NCBI GenBank assembly: GCA_000711775.1
Contig: ARYC01018466.1
Location: 26,549-90,548 of the forward strand
Direction: 5' to 3'
Source of the DNA: Oxytricha trifallax
Lineage: Eukaryota > Ciliophora > Spirotrichea > Sporadotrichida > Oxytrichidae
DNA: 64,000 nt
The position numbers and the translations under genes are program-made. This document shows positions 12,107 through 21,280 of the stretch, piece after piece. The notes beneath the pieces are model-generated. The model was not told where the DNA came from. It saw nothing but the letters and a program-made list of their open reading frames with translations, and did not search any database. Every line of letters begins with the position of its first letter. The stretch's first letter is position 1.

Positions 12107-12894
12107 TCACATTTAAAATTCTTTAGTAGGAGCTGGCTTCTCTTTCTTTTCTTCCTCTTAAAGCTTGCTTGGGCCTAGGTTTCTTATCTTGCTGCCAGCT
12201 CCAGCATTTATGTTCATTAACTCTGGAGGCTAAATATTTGAATAAAGTCTCTTGCTAACTTCATACTTTGTCTGTGACTTTCGCTCTCTGCGAAGCTTGC
12301 TCTATTCCTTCATCAAGAAGATGCCAATACCAGATTTTTCTCAAGAGTTAAGCTGCAAATCTTACTTGAAATATAATGGTGCTTCTGCAGCTCTGAGAGC
12401 TAGCTCTCACTTATCTTGTTCCCTTGCTTGTCCTTATCTTCTGAAGAGATTCTGTACATTTTCTTATGAGATTCTTGAATAATTTCTTTCAAGTAATTAC
12501 CTTTGATTGTTGCAAGTATGCCAAAGAAATAATTTCTTTCAGGTAGTTTATTTGACAACTGCTTCTTAGTAGGCAGGTACTGCGAAACCTCTGGGTCGTT
12601 CATAGCATCATCATATAAGTTAGTCACTGAGATTTCTGGATAGTTTGGAATCTCTGCAAACTTTACATCTTAAGTTTTCAATGCTTTTTTCTCTTCACAG
12701 AGTATCGCTCTTAGAAATGAAATTTTAGTACCTTCCATTGTTTGCAGGAACAAACCAACTACATAGTCAAGATTAGTTACTATGAATTCATTACCTTGCT
12801 GCACCAGGTAGCGATGCAAATCCTCCTTGCTTCTATATCTTTGAATCAATTCTTGTGCTTGCACTCTTTTCATTGCATCATTCATTGACTCCAT
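12107..12894 (-). CDS. TBE 22 kDa-ORF gene with a 26-nt intron, E1 copy (intact)
   Basis: Starts at the ATG at 12894 (MESMNDAMKRV) and ends at the UGA at 12107-12109. It is open throughout with UAA/UAG as Gln, provided a 26-nt intron (12340-12365) is removed. The spliced product is 253 residues. Unspliced, the frame reaches a UGA soon after the intron, giving about 190 residues, near the 22 kDa classically assigned to this ORF. Exon 1 contains conserved NLYDDAMNDPEV and NKLPERNYFFGIL. Exon 2 contains IFLMKE, RRERKS and the small-residue motif NINAGAGSK, then an acidic/lysine tail. It has no known domain and its role in transposition is unknown. E1 and E3 copies have identical gene lengths (788 nt), which suggests selection. 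Confidence 0.85.
12340..12365 (-). other. 26-nt intron in E1 22 kDa gene
   Basis: Begins GTAAG and ends TTGAG on the minus strand. Its removal joins ...YIS to KKSGIGIFLMKE in frame. Introns sit at the same place in E2 (16501-16525) and E3 (49562-49587), both ending TATAG. E1's acceptor differs slightly upstream of the AG. Confidence 0.75.
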
Positions 12895-13457
12895 CTTGTT
12901 TACAGATCTAAGAAATGATATTCAAATTTAAGTTTATTGATTTCAATTATATACCTCTGTAAAACTTACTATTAAATATGGGCATCCTATAGGAGGTCAA
13001 CCTCTTAGAAGGATATGGAGAAGGTTTTGAGAACTGGTTTCAAACTTGAGAGATTGATATCAATTTCTACTGTTATAGTTCCATATTTTTAAATTTAAAT
13101 TGGTACGTACTTAATTAGGAGCAGCTCCTAAAATTCTAGTACTTAATTAGGAGCTTTAATTAATGATAGTACTTAATTAGGAGCACCCTAATTTTAATCA
13201 TAAAATGACAAAATACCTCCTAAACGGTACGTACTTAATTAGGAGCACCTCCTAAATTGGTACGTGCTATAATCAACTTATTATTGAAAGTTAAAATGTT
13301 ACTTTCTCACCAATATTTAGAGCTGGTTTGTCTCTTAGCACTCTTATATCTTCTCTAACACTCTTAAAACTTCCCTTGAAACTTGTAGGCTTGGAATGCT
13401 CTCATATAAGCTCTCAGTTATAGAGGCAGTTTTATAATTTTAAATTCAAATTTAAAT
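12895..13457. promoter_or_regulatory. Divergent intergenic spacer of E1 with a short-repeat cluster
   Basis: This lies between the divergently transcribed 22 kDa and zinc-finger/kinase genes, so it should hold both promoters. At about 13095-13270 a motif TACTTAATTAGGAG recurs at least four times together with its partial inversion (CTCCTAA). Beside it is a block (about 12975-13040) containing GGTTGACCTCC in inverted form, which is conserved at the same place in E2 and E3. The role of either block is inference. Confidence 0.6.
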
Positions 13458-13962
13458 ATGAGCGCTAACATTTTAAGAAAAACAACAGCACTTCCATCAA
13501 ACTAAACGAGACTTACCTTTGGCAGCAATAAAAAGTGTGATAGCTGCGAGATGAACTCTCATAAAGAACTACCAGAGCTATCACTTGAGGTCTCTGTTAT
13601 TAAAATAGAAATTAATAATAGAAAATAAATGGCAAACAAGTGTGTGGGAGACAGAGAGGAGGAGAAAGGTATTAATGAAATTCCTATACAAACTGAAGAA
13701 GCTGAAGTCTATTTTTGTGAGCTATGTGAGAGAGATTTCGCTCATACAGACATAAGAAAGAGCATAGAGAAGCCAAGCCAACTGTATACTTAAAGCACGA
13801 TAAAATCGACGGAAAGTATGATTCAAAACCCCAAAACCCCTTAGTGAGGTTTATAAGTGCTTTGATTTGTAGTGTATTGTTGGGGTCTTATTGGGGTTAG
13901 TAGAGAAAACGCAGGTTTTTTGTGAATTTAATGAATATTTAATGAGTATTATTGTATATAAT

Positions 13963-15411
13963 TCAAACAAATTTTATCTGCTTATCTTTGTGGTACCTCT
14001 TGAATCTAGCTCTCTTGAGTGCTTCATGTATGTCTTCTAGCGATTATCTTGGATAAGCTGGAGCTCTCACGATTATCATATCTACAAGCTTCTTAATTTC
14101 ATTGCAGACATCTTCCTGTTGTATATGTTTAGAAGCCAAACTTATTGATTATTTTTCGTGCTTTGTTCCAAAGTAAGACATATTTTCCATATCGCACTCT
14201 AAGATTATGGCAGCAACTGCCCATAAATCCCATTAAACAGAGCCATTAGTCCACTTCTCCCTGATTGGAAAGTATCCTGGAGTGCCAAGCACCTTAGCCA
14301 AAGTCACAATTTCTTATCTTATTGCTCTATTGAAATCAATGACTACAATTTCTAAAGGACAGAGATTTAACATAACATTTTCAGGCTTCAAATCTCTATG
14401 TACATACCCAAGTTCATGGAGCTCTTAAACACCCTTAATCATTTCTGACAGTATCTCATTTAAATCATCTGGGTATCTATTATGATAGAGATACTCTCTT
14501 AAAGTCATTTCAAACTTTTTCAGTCTTAATGCAACAAAGCCATGCCCAAGAATAACTCCATCAAGTCTAAGCAAGTTCTTAAACTATTTTTTCTAAGCCT
14601 CCCTCGGTATTATGTATTCATTTGCAAATTCATTTTGATACTGCTCATTTTTAATGAGATATTTGAAAGGATATACTTTGTAAGCATACTCATCAACCAC
14701 TATCAGCTTAGCCTTGTTTGACAAATCAAAATGCAAGTAATTTCAATACAGCTTTCAATATCAATTGCATTCAATGCAGGTATATACATAGCTCTCTCTT
14801 AAAGACATGCTATAAGAGTACCATTTGCTGGCTGATTCATTGATTCAAAACGCTTCTGCCTCTTGAGCCTTTCCTCCTGTTCTCTTTATGACTCAAGAGA
14901 ATTATTTTTTCTTTTTAGCAGGTATAAGCTTTTAAGTTTCTTCATCTTTAATTAGGAATTCACTTAAGTGGTGCTTTTGCATATGCCTCTTTACTTTGGC
15001 TGAGTGAGTATAAGACTTCATGCATGTTGTGCATTGGTACCTTCCATCCACTTTGTCATGTTTAAAATAAATCTTGGCTTTGCCAGAATGTACTTCTTTA
15101 ATGTGCCTCTTCAAGCTCGACTCAGTTGAGAAGAAATTTTAGCAGTCTTCACATTAAAATATTTTAATTTTTTCAATTGGTTGCTGTTCCTTATCTTCCT
15201 CAACCAATTCAACTTATATTTAAACTCCTATCTCTGCACTCTACTTCTTGTTTTAAACTTATATTTTAAAGACCTCAGCTTCAAACTCTAGAGCTCTTAG
15301 CTCAACCTCCTTTTCAATATAAATTACTTCTGGTTTCTTGGAGGAGCCAAAGTTGAGTAATGATTGACCTGTTCCAAGAGAAACTGCCTTACGATTTAAG
15401 TTGGACTCCAT
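13963..15411 (-). pseudogene. TBE zinc-finger/protein-kinase gene, E2 copy
   Basis: ATG at 15411 (MESNLNRKAVSLG), UGA at 13963-13965. Two C2H2 fingers are clear: FQCEDCQNFF...RHIKEVH and YQCTTCMKSY...RHMQKHH (about 15160-14985). The kinase part follows with AYKVYPFKYLI, YVHRDLKPENVMLN (about 14390), VVIDFNRA (about 14340) and GTPGYFPIREKW. At least one frameshift (near 14737, between IDIESCIE and the DLSNKAK tract) separates finger and kinase domains. The total length is a multiple of three, so a compensating indel is likely elsewhere. The Gly of DFG is Asn, as in E1 and E3. Confidence 0.85.
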
Positions 15412-15977
15412 GTTTAAATTCAAATTTAAATTTCTATTATAAAGCTCTAATAACTATTCTGGCTATAGTCACTCTGTATAGGAGTTGATACGACAACAAT
15501 TATGGTTGAATATAAGGTGTTAGAGATCATATTTATGCTTAGTTTATAAATATAATTTTTCTAATTTCATACTTAATAATTTCGATTTAGGTACCAACCA
15601 AGTATAAAATCGAGTTGGTACTGGTACCAATTAGGTTTTGAACCATTTTGGAACTTTTCCATTAAAACCTCATTAGTTTAAAACTTGGTACTAATTAAGT
15701 TTTGGTACTATTAAATTGGTACCAATTAAATTTAAACGAATTTAGTACCGGTACTAATTAAATTTAAACAAATTTAGTACTAATTTAATGGAACTAAATT
15801 GATAATAATGGAGCTCCATCTCTAAAGTTTGATACAGCTTCTGCCAGCTTTCTCCACGTATCCTTACCAGGTTGACCTCCTATAAGATGCCCATATTTAA
15901 TACTAAGATTTTTAACAGTAGGATCCAGAACTCTATATATTAAAATTTGAAATTCAATAACAAGAGAAGGAACAAGG
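15412..15977. promoter_or_regulatory. Divergent intergenic spacer of E2 with palindromic GGTACC repeats
   Basis: At about 15590-15800 the palindrome-containing motif GGTACCAATTAA and relatives (GTACCGGTACTAATTAA, TTGGTACTAATTAA) recur in both orientations. At about 15830-15900 there is a conserved block with AGGTTGACCTCC that E1 and E3 also carry. The repeat units differ completely in sequence from those at the same position in E1 and E3. It lies between divergent gene starts. Confidence 0.6.
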
Positions 15978-16761
15978 ATGGAATCTATAAGTACTGCAAT
16001 GAAAAGGGTTGAAGCTTAAGAAATGATCTCAAGATTTAGAAGCAAGGAAGATCTCTATCGATACCTCACTCAGCATGGTAAGCATGTGACATATACTTAA
16101 TCATATACTATAGTGGGTTTATACCTTCCAAATGGAAGGTACAAAATTTCATTCTTAAAAGCTATACTCTGCGATGAGAAGAAAGCATTTAAAAACAATG
16201 AAATAAAGTTGATAGATATACCAAAATACAGAGATTTCAGCCACTAATCTCTACGAGGATGCGATGAATGATGAAGAGTTGGTAGTTTATCTTCCTACCA
16301 AGAAACAACTATCCAACAAGCTTCCAAAAAGGAGATTCTTCTTTGGTATTCTTGGCACTTAAGAGAGAGTTATCTCAAAGAGATCATTGAAGAAGCTCAC
16401 AAAAAACGCTACTCAATTTCTCCTGAAGATTAAAAGAAGCAAGGCATACTAATAAGCGAGACCTGGCTCGCGAAGCTTAAGAAGCATCCTTACCTCTCTA
16501 GTAAGCATTGATTTAAACTTTATAGGGAAATCTGGGACTGGTATATTCCTAATGAAAGAACATGCAAAGGTTCACAGAGAGAGAAAGTCATAGAAAATAT
16601 ATGAAGTTAGCAAGAGACTTTATAAAGATGTTTAAAAGCCAGATGAAATGAATATAGATGCAGGTGCTGGCACTAAGAGAAGAAACATGGGCCCAGGCAA
16701 GCCATAAGAAGAGGAGAAGAAAGAGAAGCCAAATCCCTTTCTGGGTTAATTTAATATGTGA
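15978..16761 (+). pseudogene. TBE 22 kDa-ORF gene, E2 copy with two frameshifts
   Basis: ATG at 15978 (MESISTAMKRVEAQE), UGA at 16759-16761. It aligns along its whole length to the E1 and E3 copies, including NLYEDAMNDEE, ISETWLAKL and the second exon with NIDAGAGTKRRN. Deletions of about 2 nt near 16226 and 1 nt near 16362 shift the frame and together restore it. A 25-nt intron (16501-16525) is retained. The convergent transposase gene stops about 6 bp away. Confidence 0.85.
16501..16525 (+). other. 25-nt intron in E2 22 kDa gene
   Basis: GTAAG donor and TTTATAG acceptor. Removal joins HPYLS to the GKSGTGIFLMKE tract in frame, equivalent to the E1 and E3 introns. Confidence 0.75.
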
Positions 16762-16767
16762 ATATAT

Positions 16768-17825
16768 TCATTCGTTTAAATCTAAAACTTATTTATAACA
16801 TTCATTCTTCCCTCTCTAGCACAAATTGTTGTCTTATCTATGATCACTCTCTTACAGCTGCTTTGAATTAAGTCAACTGTATCGATCGGCAAGTCATGCA
16901 TAAGATGATACAGCAGCAGCTTCTTGTAGTGAGTCTTGATTTAGCTCCAGTAGAATTCAATTCCATTAAATTAGGGGCTATAAGGAACGTTGTATACAGG
17001 AGTTATGTTTAACTCTTCATAAGCTTTCTTAGACTCCTTAGTCTTATGAACGGAAAGGTTATCAACAAACAAGATGATCTCTTGTTACTAAACTTCTCTC
17101 TGAGCTTATGTAGGAACTCTATATACTCTCGCTTAATAGAGCGAGGGTGAATAACATAACTCTCTAAGCCTGAATCTTCACTTATACCAGCTAAAATTGC
17201 ATGGGTGACTACCCTAACCTTTTAGTCATAAACTTCTATATTATCATACTTCTTAAACCAAGACTTATAAATAAAAGTGTTGAAGGTGAATACAGCTTCA
17301 TCAACGTGTATGAACTTGATGTTATTAGTAATAGCCCTCTGCATTTAATCATATATATAGTTTAAATTATTACTATAAAATGGCACTGTAAAATCAATCA
17401 CTCTCTTCACTCTGTTGAAAGCCTTGAAAGTAATACCATTTCTTCTATAAATATTGACTATAGTCTAAGGAGAGATACACATGTCAGGAAACTTGCGATG
17501 AAACATCACAGCTCGCTAGTCTAATGGAAAGTGTGCCCAATACTTCAAAGTCTCGAGTCCCAGAGGTAGTCAATATGATGCTGTTAGAACTTTTATTTTC
17601 TTGCAGGATGCTTTCAAGTGCCTGAATTAAAATGCTAAACAGCTAACATGCAGTGATACCTAACAGTAGAGGCACTCTTGTGTAGGAGCTTTGCTATAGC
17701 TGCATAATTCAGGAATGGTTTGACCAAATCTATATTAATACTCGTACCATACCTAAGCTGAAACAGTAAATCTAAATATTTCTCATCATAAAAGACCCTA
17801 AAATTCGCAAATTTCTATTTCTCAT
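16768..17825 (-). pseudogene. TBE transposase (DD34E), E2 copy
   Basis: ATG at 17825 (MRNRNLRILGSFYDEKY), UGA at 16768-16770. The core is recognisable: HVDEAVFTFN (first Asp, about 17300), FVDNLSVHKTKE (second Asp, about 17065) and NGIEFYWS (Glu, about 16955), with DD34E spacing. Frameshifts occur after SSTVRYHC-like HKSASTVRYHC (near 17625), near 17090, and near the C-terminus. Orientation is towards the 22 kDa gene. Confidence 0.85.
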
Positions 17826-19113
17826 ATTGCAAATTGGCCTAATTTCTCTACTAACCCCAATAAGACCCCAACAATACCCTACAAATCAAAGCACTTTAAA
17901 CCTCACTAAGGGTTTTGGGGTTTTGACTGCTTCGAGTTGCATAAGCAGAATGCTCATACAAGAGATTTAAGGAAACGTCTTTTAAAAGCTCACAAGAAAG
18001 ACTTAGAAATTGAAAAGCATGAAGATGAATTGAAGCTACTAAACAATAGACAAGCAAGAGAATCTTCGAAAGTGGTAGAGCTCGAACAAGCTAGTAAATC
18101 AGAATATGTGAGGAAATCACGTAACCTACTAGTATCCGAAATCACAAAGATCATGATTAAAATTCAATATAAAAAGATTCCTGTTCTGGCCTAAATTGAC
18201 CTAGACACTTCACTTTAAAGCTACCTTATATTAGAAGACTCCTTTGATAAGAAAGTTATCAATGATCATCAATACGCATACAAGGTGTATCCCTTCAACT
18301 ATCTCTTAAGTGATGATAAATATTAGATGGAGTTTACAAATGAGTATCAAGTACTCACTCAAGCAAAGTTTAAAGAGTGTAGTTACTTAATCAAGCTCGA
18401 TGCTATTCTCCTTGCCAAGGATCATGTTGCTTTTAGACTGCCACTATATGAAATGACCCTCAGAGATTTCATTACTGATCAAAGGAATCATAAGTAACTT
18501 GCATAAATAGCAACTCAAACCTTATAAGGTATTAAAGAGCTTCATAAGTTAGGCTTTATTCATAGAGATTTGAAGCCAGAAAATATAATGATAAACTTCT
18601 CACCTGTAAGAGTAGCAATAATCGATTTCAACAGAGCCTAAAGAGTGGAAGTATCAAGGCTTGGAACTGTAATGGGAACGCAAGGGTACTATCCAGAAAG
18701 AGAAGACTGGAGAGATGGAGACTTTTAGTGGGATGTGTGGGCTTTAGCAGCAATAATAATAATAGAGTGCGATATGCCTCGCAATGAATACTACTCTACA
18801 AGATGCGAGAAATATGCTAAACAAAGAATAAAGCAATTTATTGACAAAACAAGAGTATCTCATTCAATGAAATAAATGGCAGAGTCAATAATAATTAAAC
18901 CAAACTCAAGATCAGACATATCAATAGAGCAGATAGAGATGTGGTTAAGTAAGATAAACTTCAGACCTCTCCCACATGATCCAAAAGTGCATTTTGAGTG
19001 ATTAAATTAAATACATTTACTATAAATTTCACATTAAAACCTATTAATATCCCCAACTCCAAACAAATTCCCTATTAATCAAAGCACTTATTTTATGGGG
19101 TTTTGGGGTTTTG

Positions 19114-20046
19114 AGTCTTGAGGCCACTTAATTCACTTATTCCACCAAGAATAGCAATAGTTTAAAATCTTAACCTTTTAATAATGTATTTTTATGTTGC
19201 TAGATCTCTTATTCCAAGACCTTGAATTGAAGGTATTAAAGGTAAATTTTTGGCGTCGTTCCTCCCCACCTGCTCGTGGTGACGCTGCACGCTAGCCTTG
19301 AGTCTTTAGGTTCACTCCCCATGGTGCATCCTGAAGCAGTAAGCCTAGTGACTTAGAGGTAGAGGTCGCTCTAGCTACTAGACTCAGGAGTCTGGGGGTG
19401 CCAAGCCGGTCCAGTCGGACACCCATTCTACTACACTACTCGATCCAGACCCTAAGGAGGCCCTGAGCCTCCCCTCTCGCTTACTAGCGAGACAACGAGC
19501 CAAAACAAAAAAAAAAGGTAAATTTTGCTATATCAGGGTGTTTAAACTTTGATATTTTTCTCTTAGACCATGTTCATTTAATCGAATATGTAATTTAAAT
19601 TATCCTTATAAAATGGAACATTAAAGTCACTCACTCTCTTTTATACGATTGACTGTCTTGTAATATATTCCGTTATTTTTATATATGTTAGCTATCGATT
19701 AAGCAGATATGTGAAGCTCAGGAAATTGGCGATGAAACATCACAGCCCTCTAGGCTAGAGAGAAGTGTGCCCAGTATTTAAGAGTCTTATCATTAATAAG
19801 ATAATCAATATGATGCTGCTAAAAGTTTAAGAGTCTCTTAGACTTAGAATTAAGATGCTATCTCTTTAAATTCAATGCTAATAGACAGTGAGACCTCACA
19901 GTTGCTGGAGATTTATGGAGTAGCCTTGCTATAGACGTATAATTCAGAACAGGCTTGAGTTATTCACTATATTCATCACATCCATATCGCAACTTAAACA
20001 ATATATCTATATATTCACTGTCATAAACTGACCCCAAACCACGCAT
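19114..20046 (-). pseudogene. TBE transposase fragment (E0), carrying a SINE-like insertion
   Basis: The start ATG at 20046 (MRGLGSVYDSEY) matches E3's MRGLGSVYGIEY. The N-terminal half and the region up to just past the first catalytic Asp are present; sequence coding for the second Asp and the Glu is lost at the E1 junction. The frame is broken by indels, substitutions and the 263-bp insertion. Confidence 0.8.
19251..19513 (+). mobile_element. SINE-like retroposon with polyA tail and 13-bp target duplication
   Basis: A 263-bp GC-rich block interrupts the E0 transposase. It ends in an A-rich tail (from about 19500) and is flanked by a perfect 13-bp direct repeat AAAGGTAAATTTT (19238-19250 and 19514-19526). 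The matching uninterrupted site in E3 (about 50340) has only one copy, which shows the insertion directly. Internally, GACTTAGAGGTAGAGG (about 19349) resembles a tRNA D-arm/A box, and GGTGCCAAGCC (about 19397) or GGTTCACTCC (about 19308) resembles a B box, so a pol III origin is likely. No ORF. A partner LINE with a polyA tail is not seen in this window. Confidence 0.75.
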
Positions 20047-20116
20047 ACCATATACTCACTAAAATTACTAATATTTAAACATTAAATCCGTGCATAAACC
20101 TTAATGAAGTATGCAT

Positions 20117-20696
20117 TATTGATAAAATACAAAATATTAGGAAATTATAAATGCGAAATATATTATAACTGATCATAAAATTATATAGCTAAAATAGTTT
20201 TTATTTATATGCGAAAAAGCTATATAATGCGAACGAAAATTTCATTTTTACATTGTGACTTACTAACTGTATTTCATATTATTTATTCTGTAAATTATTA
20301 TAATCACATTTCCATAAATTGTTCTATTTAGCAAACAACTAGTTTTCGTGATATATTAGCAAATATTTGAGAATGTGTTTTTAAATAGCGCAATATAAAA
20401 TACGTCTTAGTCTCTCTTTATAAATAGATAGAGCGCGTGTAGGTTTAGTAAAATATTTTATATTTACAATTTTTTAACTTTAAAATTGTATGATTAAAAA
20501 AATGATAGATAAAATTAAGACAATTAAATTCTTTATTTACTAATTCAAAGAAATTGGATAAAAAATAGGGAAAATACTAACATGTATGCTTATGAAGATA
20601 AGAGTGGTCTATGATCCATTTTTAATTTAAGAATAAGTAAATTATTTATGTTTTTTTTAATTATCAATAAATTTGAAATTAAAAAAATTTATGCAT
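20117..20696. mobile_element. 580-bp AT-rich insertion in E0 end
   Basis: Compared with E3, the E0 right end is split by 580 bp flanked by TATGCAT on both sides (20110-20116 and 20690-20696). No coding capacity is visible. It could be a small non-autonomous element or an eliminated sequence. A stretch with AGCGCAAT (about 20386) weakly resembles part of the 24253-25563 insertion. Confidence 0.5.
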
Positions 20697-20764
20697 AATA
20701 ATTTCAACCTTTTATCATTCAAAAACTCAATCAAACTATTGAAAGAGTTTTGAGGATTTTGAAT

Positions 20765-21240
20765 GTTCCAATTTAATTTTTTTAAAGCCTGGGACATCAT
20801 CTACCATTATAATTTGCTTTCCATCTTTTATCTCTAGCTTGGCATATTATAACTGTATATCGAATTCAAGATTAAATACTAATAAAATTAAATTATACTA
20901 ATCTATTTCTTATAGTTTTTATTTGTAAACTAATTTTCTTCTATTAATATTTATTTATACTGTTTCATAATAATTAAGAATCATTTTTATTTAACTATTT
21001 AATGCTTTTTATCTTCTATTAATTAAATCCTAGTATATTGTTGGCTTAGTATTCCATTTTATTAAATAATCCGAAACTTTATATATATTTATATATTTTT
21101 TATTAAACTTATTTTTGCAAATCAAAAGTTTGAAATAATTTTTAGTAGTAGTATTAGTTGTAAAATACTTGAAGGTAAAATTAAAATAAATCGAATTGAG
21201 CAAGTGCAATAAATTACCCAAAGTATAATTTTATGAAATC
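20765..21240. other. AT-rich spacer between TBE E0 and LINE B
   Basis: No convincing gene or repeat. The 3' boundary of LINE B probably lies near 21240, where GC content rises. Confidence 0.4.
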
Positions 21241-21280
21241 ACTTTTTATTGGACAGTGGACAGTTGCGGTTTCCAGCGAT

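Larger units (their letters stand above)
13824..17925. mobile_element. TBE: TBE copy E2, nested in the kinase gene of E1
   Basis: The element is 4102 bp with inverted ends CAAAACCCCAAAACCCC, and about 90 bp of terminal repeat conserved between ends (13824-13917 and 17833-17925). Flanking triplets are ATT (13821-13823) and ACT (17926-17928), both fitting the ANT target rule but differing by one base. Orientation relative to E1 is reversed: kinase (-), 22 kDa (+), transposase (-). All three genes are damaged by frameshifts, so this copy looks dead even though it must be younger than the E1 insertion. Confidence 0.93.
13458..19001 (+). pseudogene. TBE C2H2 zinc-finger/protein-kinase gene ('57 kDa'), E1 copy, split by E2
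   Basis: Exonic parts are 13458-13820 and 17926-19001; E2 occupies the gap. The ATG at 13458 (MSANILRK) is shared with E3. The N-terminal part carries a zinc-finger pair start (FCELCERDF), with a frameshift near 13740 before RHKKEH. After E2 the frame resumes exactly (GKYD then CFELHK) and stays open for 355 codons to a UGA at 18999-19001. The kinase region has AYKVYPF (candidate ATP-binding Lys), FIHRDLKPENIMIN (about 18555), IIDFNRA in place of DFG (about 18620) and GTQGYYPERE with WDVWAL. Apart from the insertion and one frameshift it is well preserved. The substrate is unknown. Confidence 0.88.
10951..19113. mobile_element. TBE: TBE copy E1 (telomere-bearing element), interrupted by nested copy E2
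   Basis: The left end at 10951 reads CAAAACCCAAAACTCC and the right end at 19113 is the inverted CAAAACCCCAAAACCCC. Both are followed inward by the same block (AAGTGCTTTGATT). A 3-bp AGT flanks both ends (10948-10950 and 19114-19116), matching the ANT target duplications known for TBEs. Removing E2 and one copy of its target site leaves about 4.06 kb, the usual TBE size. Gene order inside is transposase (+), 22 kDa gene (-), zinc-finger/kinase gene (+). The 22 kDa gene is intact, the transposase and kinase genes each carry a frameshift, and the kinase gene is also split by E2. Confidence 0.93.
19114..20761. mobile_element. TBE: TBE copy E0, right-end remnant
   Basis: Sequence right of E1 matches E3 from mid-transposase to the outer end. 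The terminal repeat appears at about 20705-20761 (AAAACTCAATCAAACTATTGAAAGAG and a degenerate C4A4 end), followed by AAT. Between the transposase start and this terminal repeat lies a 580-bp AT-rich insertion (20117-20696), and a SINE-like insertion sits at 19251-19513. The other half of E0 is not to the left of E1, so a deletion or rearrangement happened there. Confidence 0.8.

Noticed and set aside
19251-19513. Functional tRNA gene
   Set aside because: D-arm and B-box-like motifs are present, but there is no complete cloverleaf, and polyA plus target duplication mark a retroposon.
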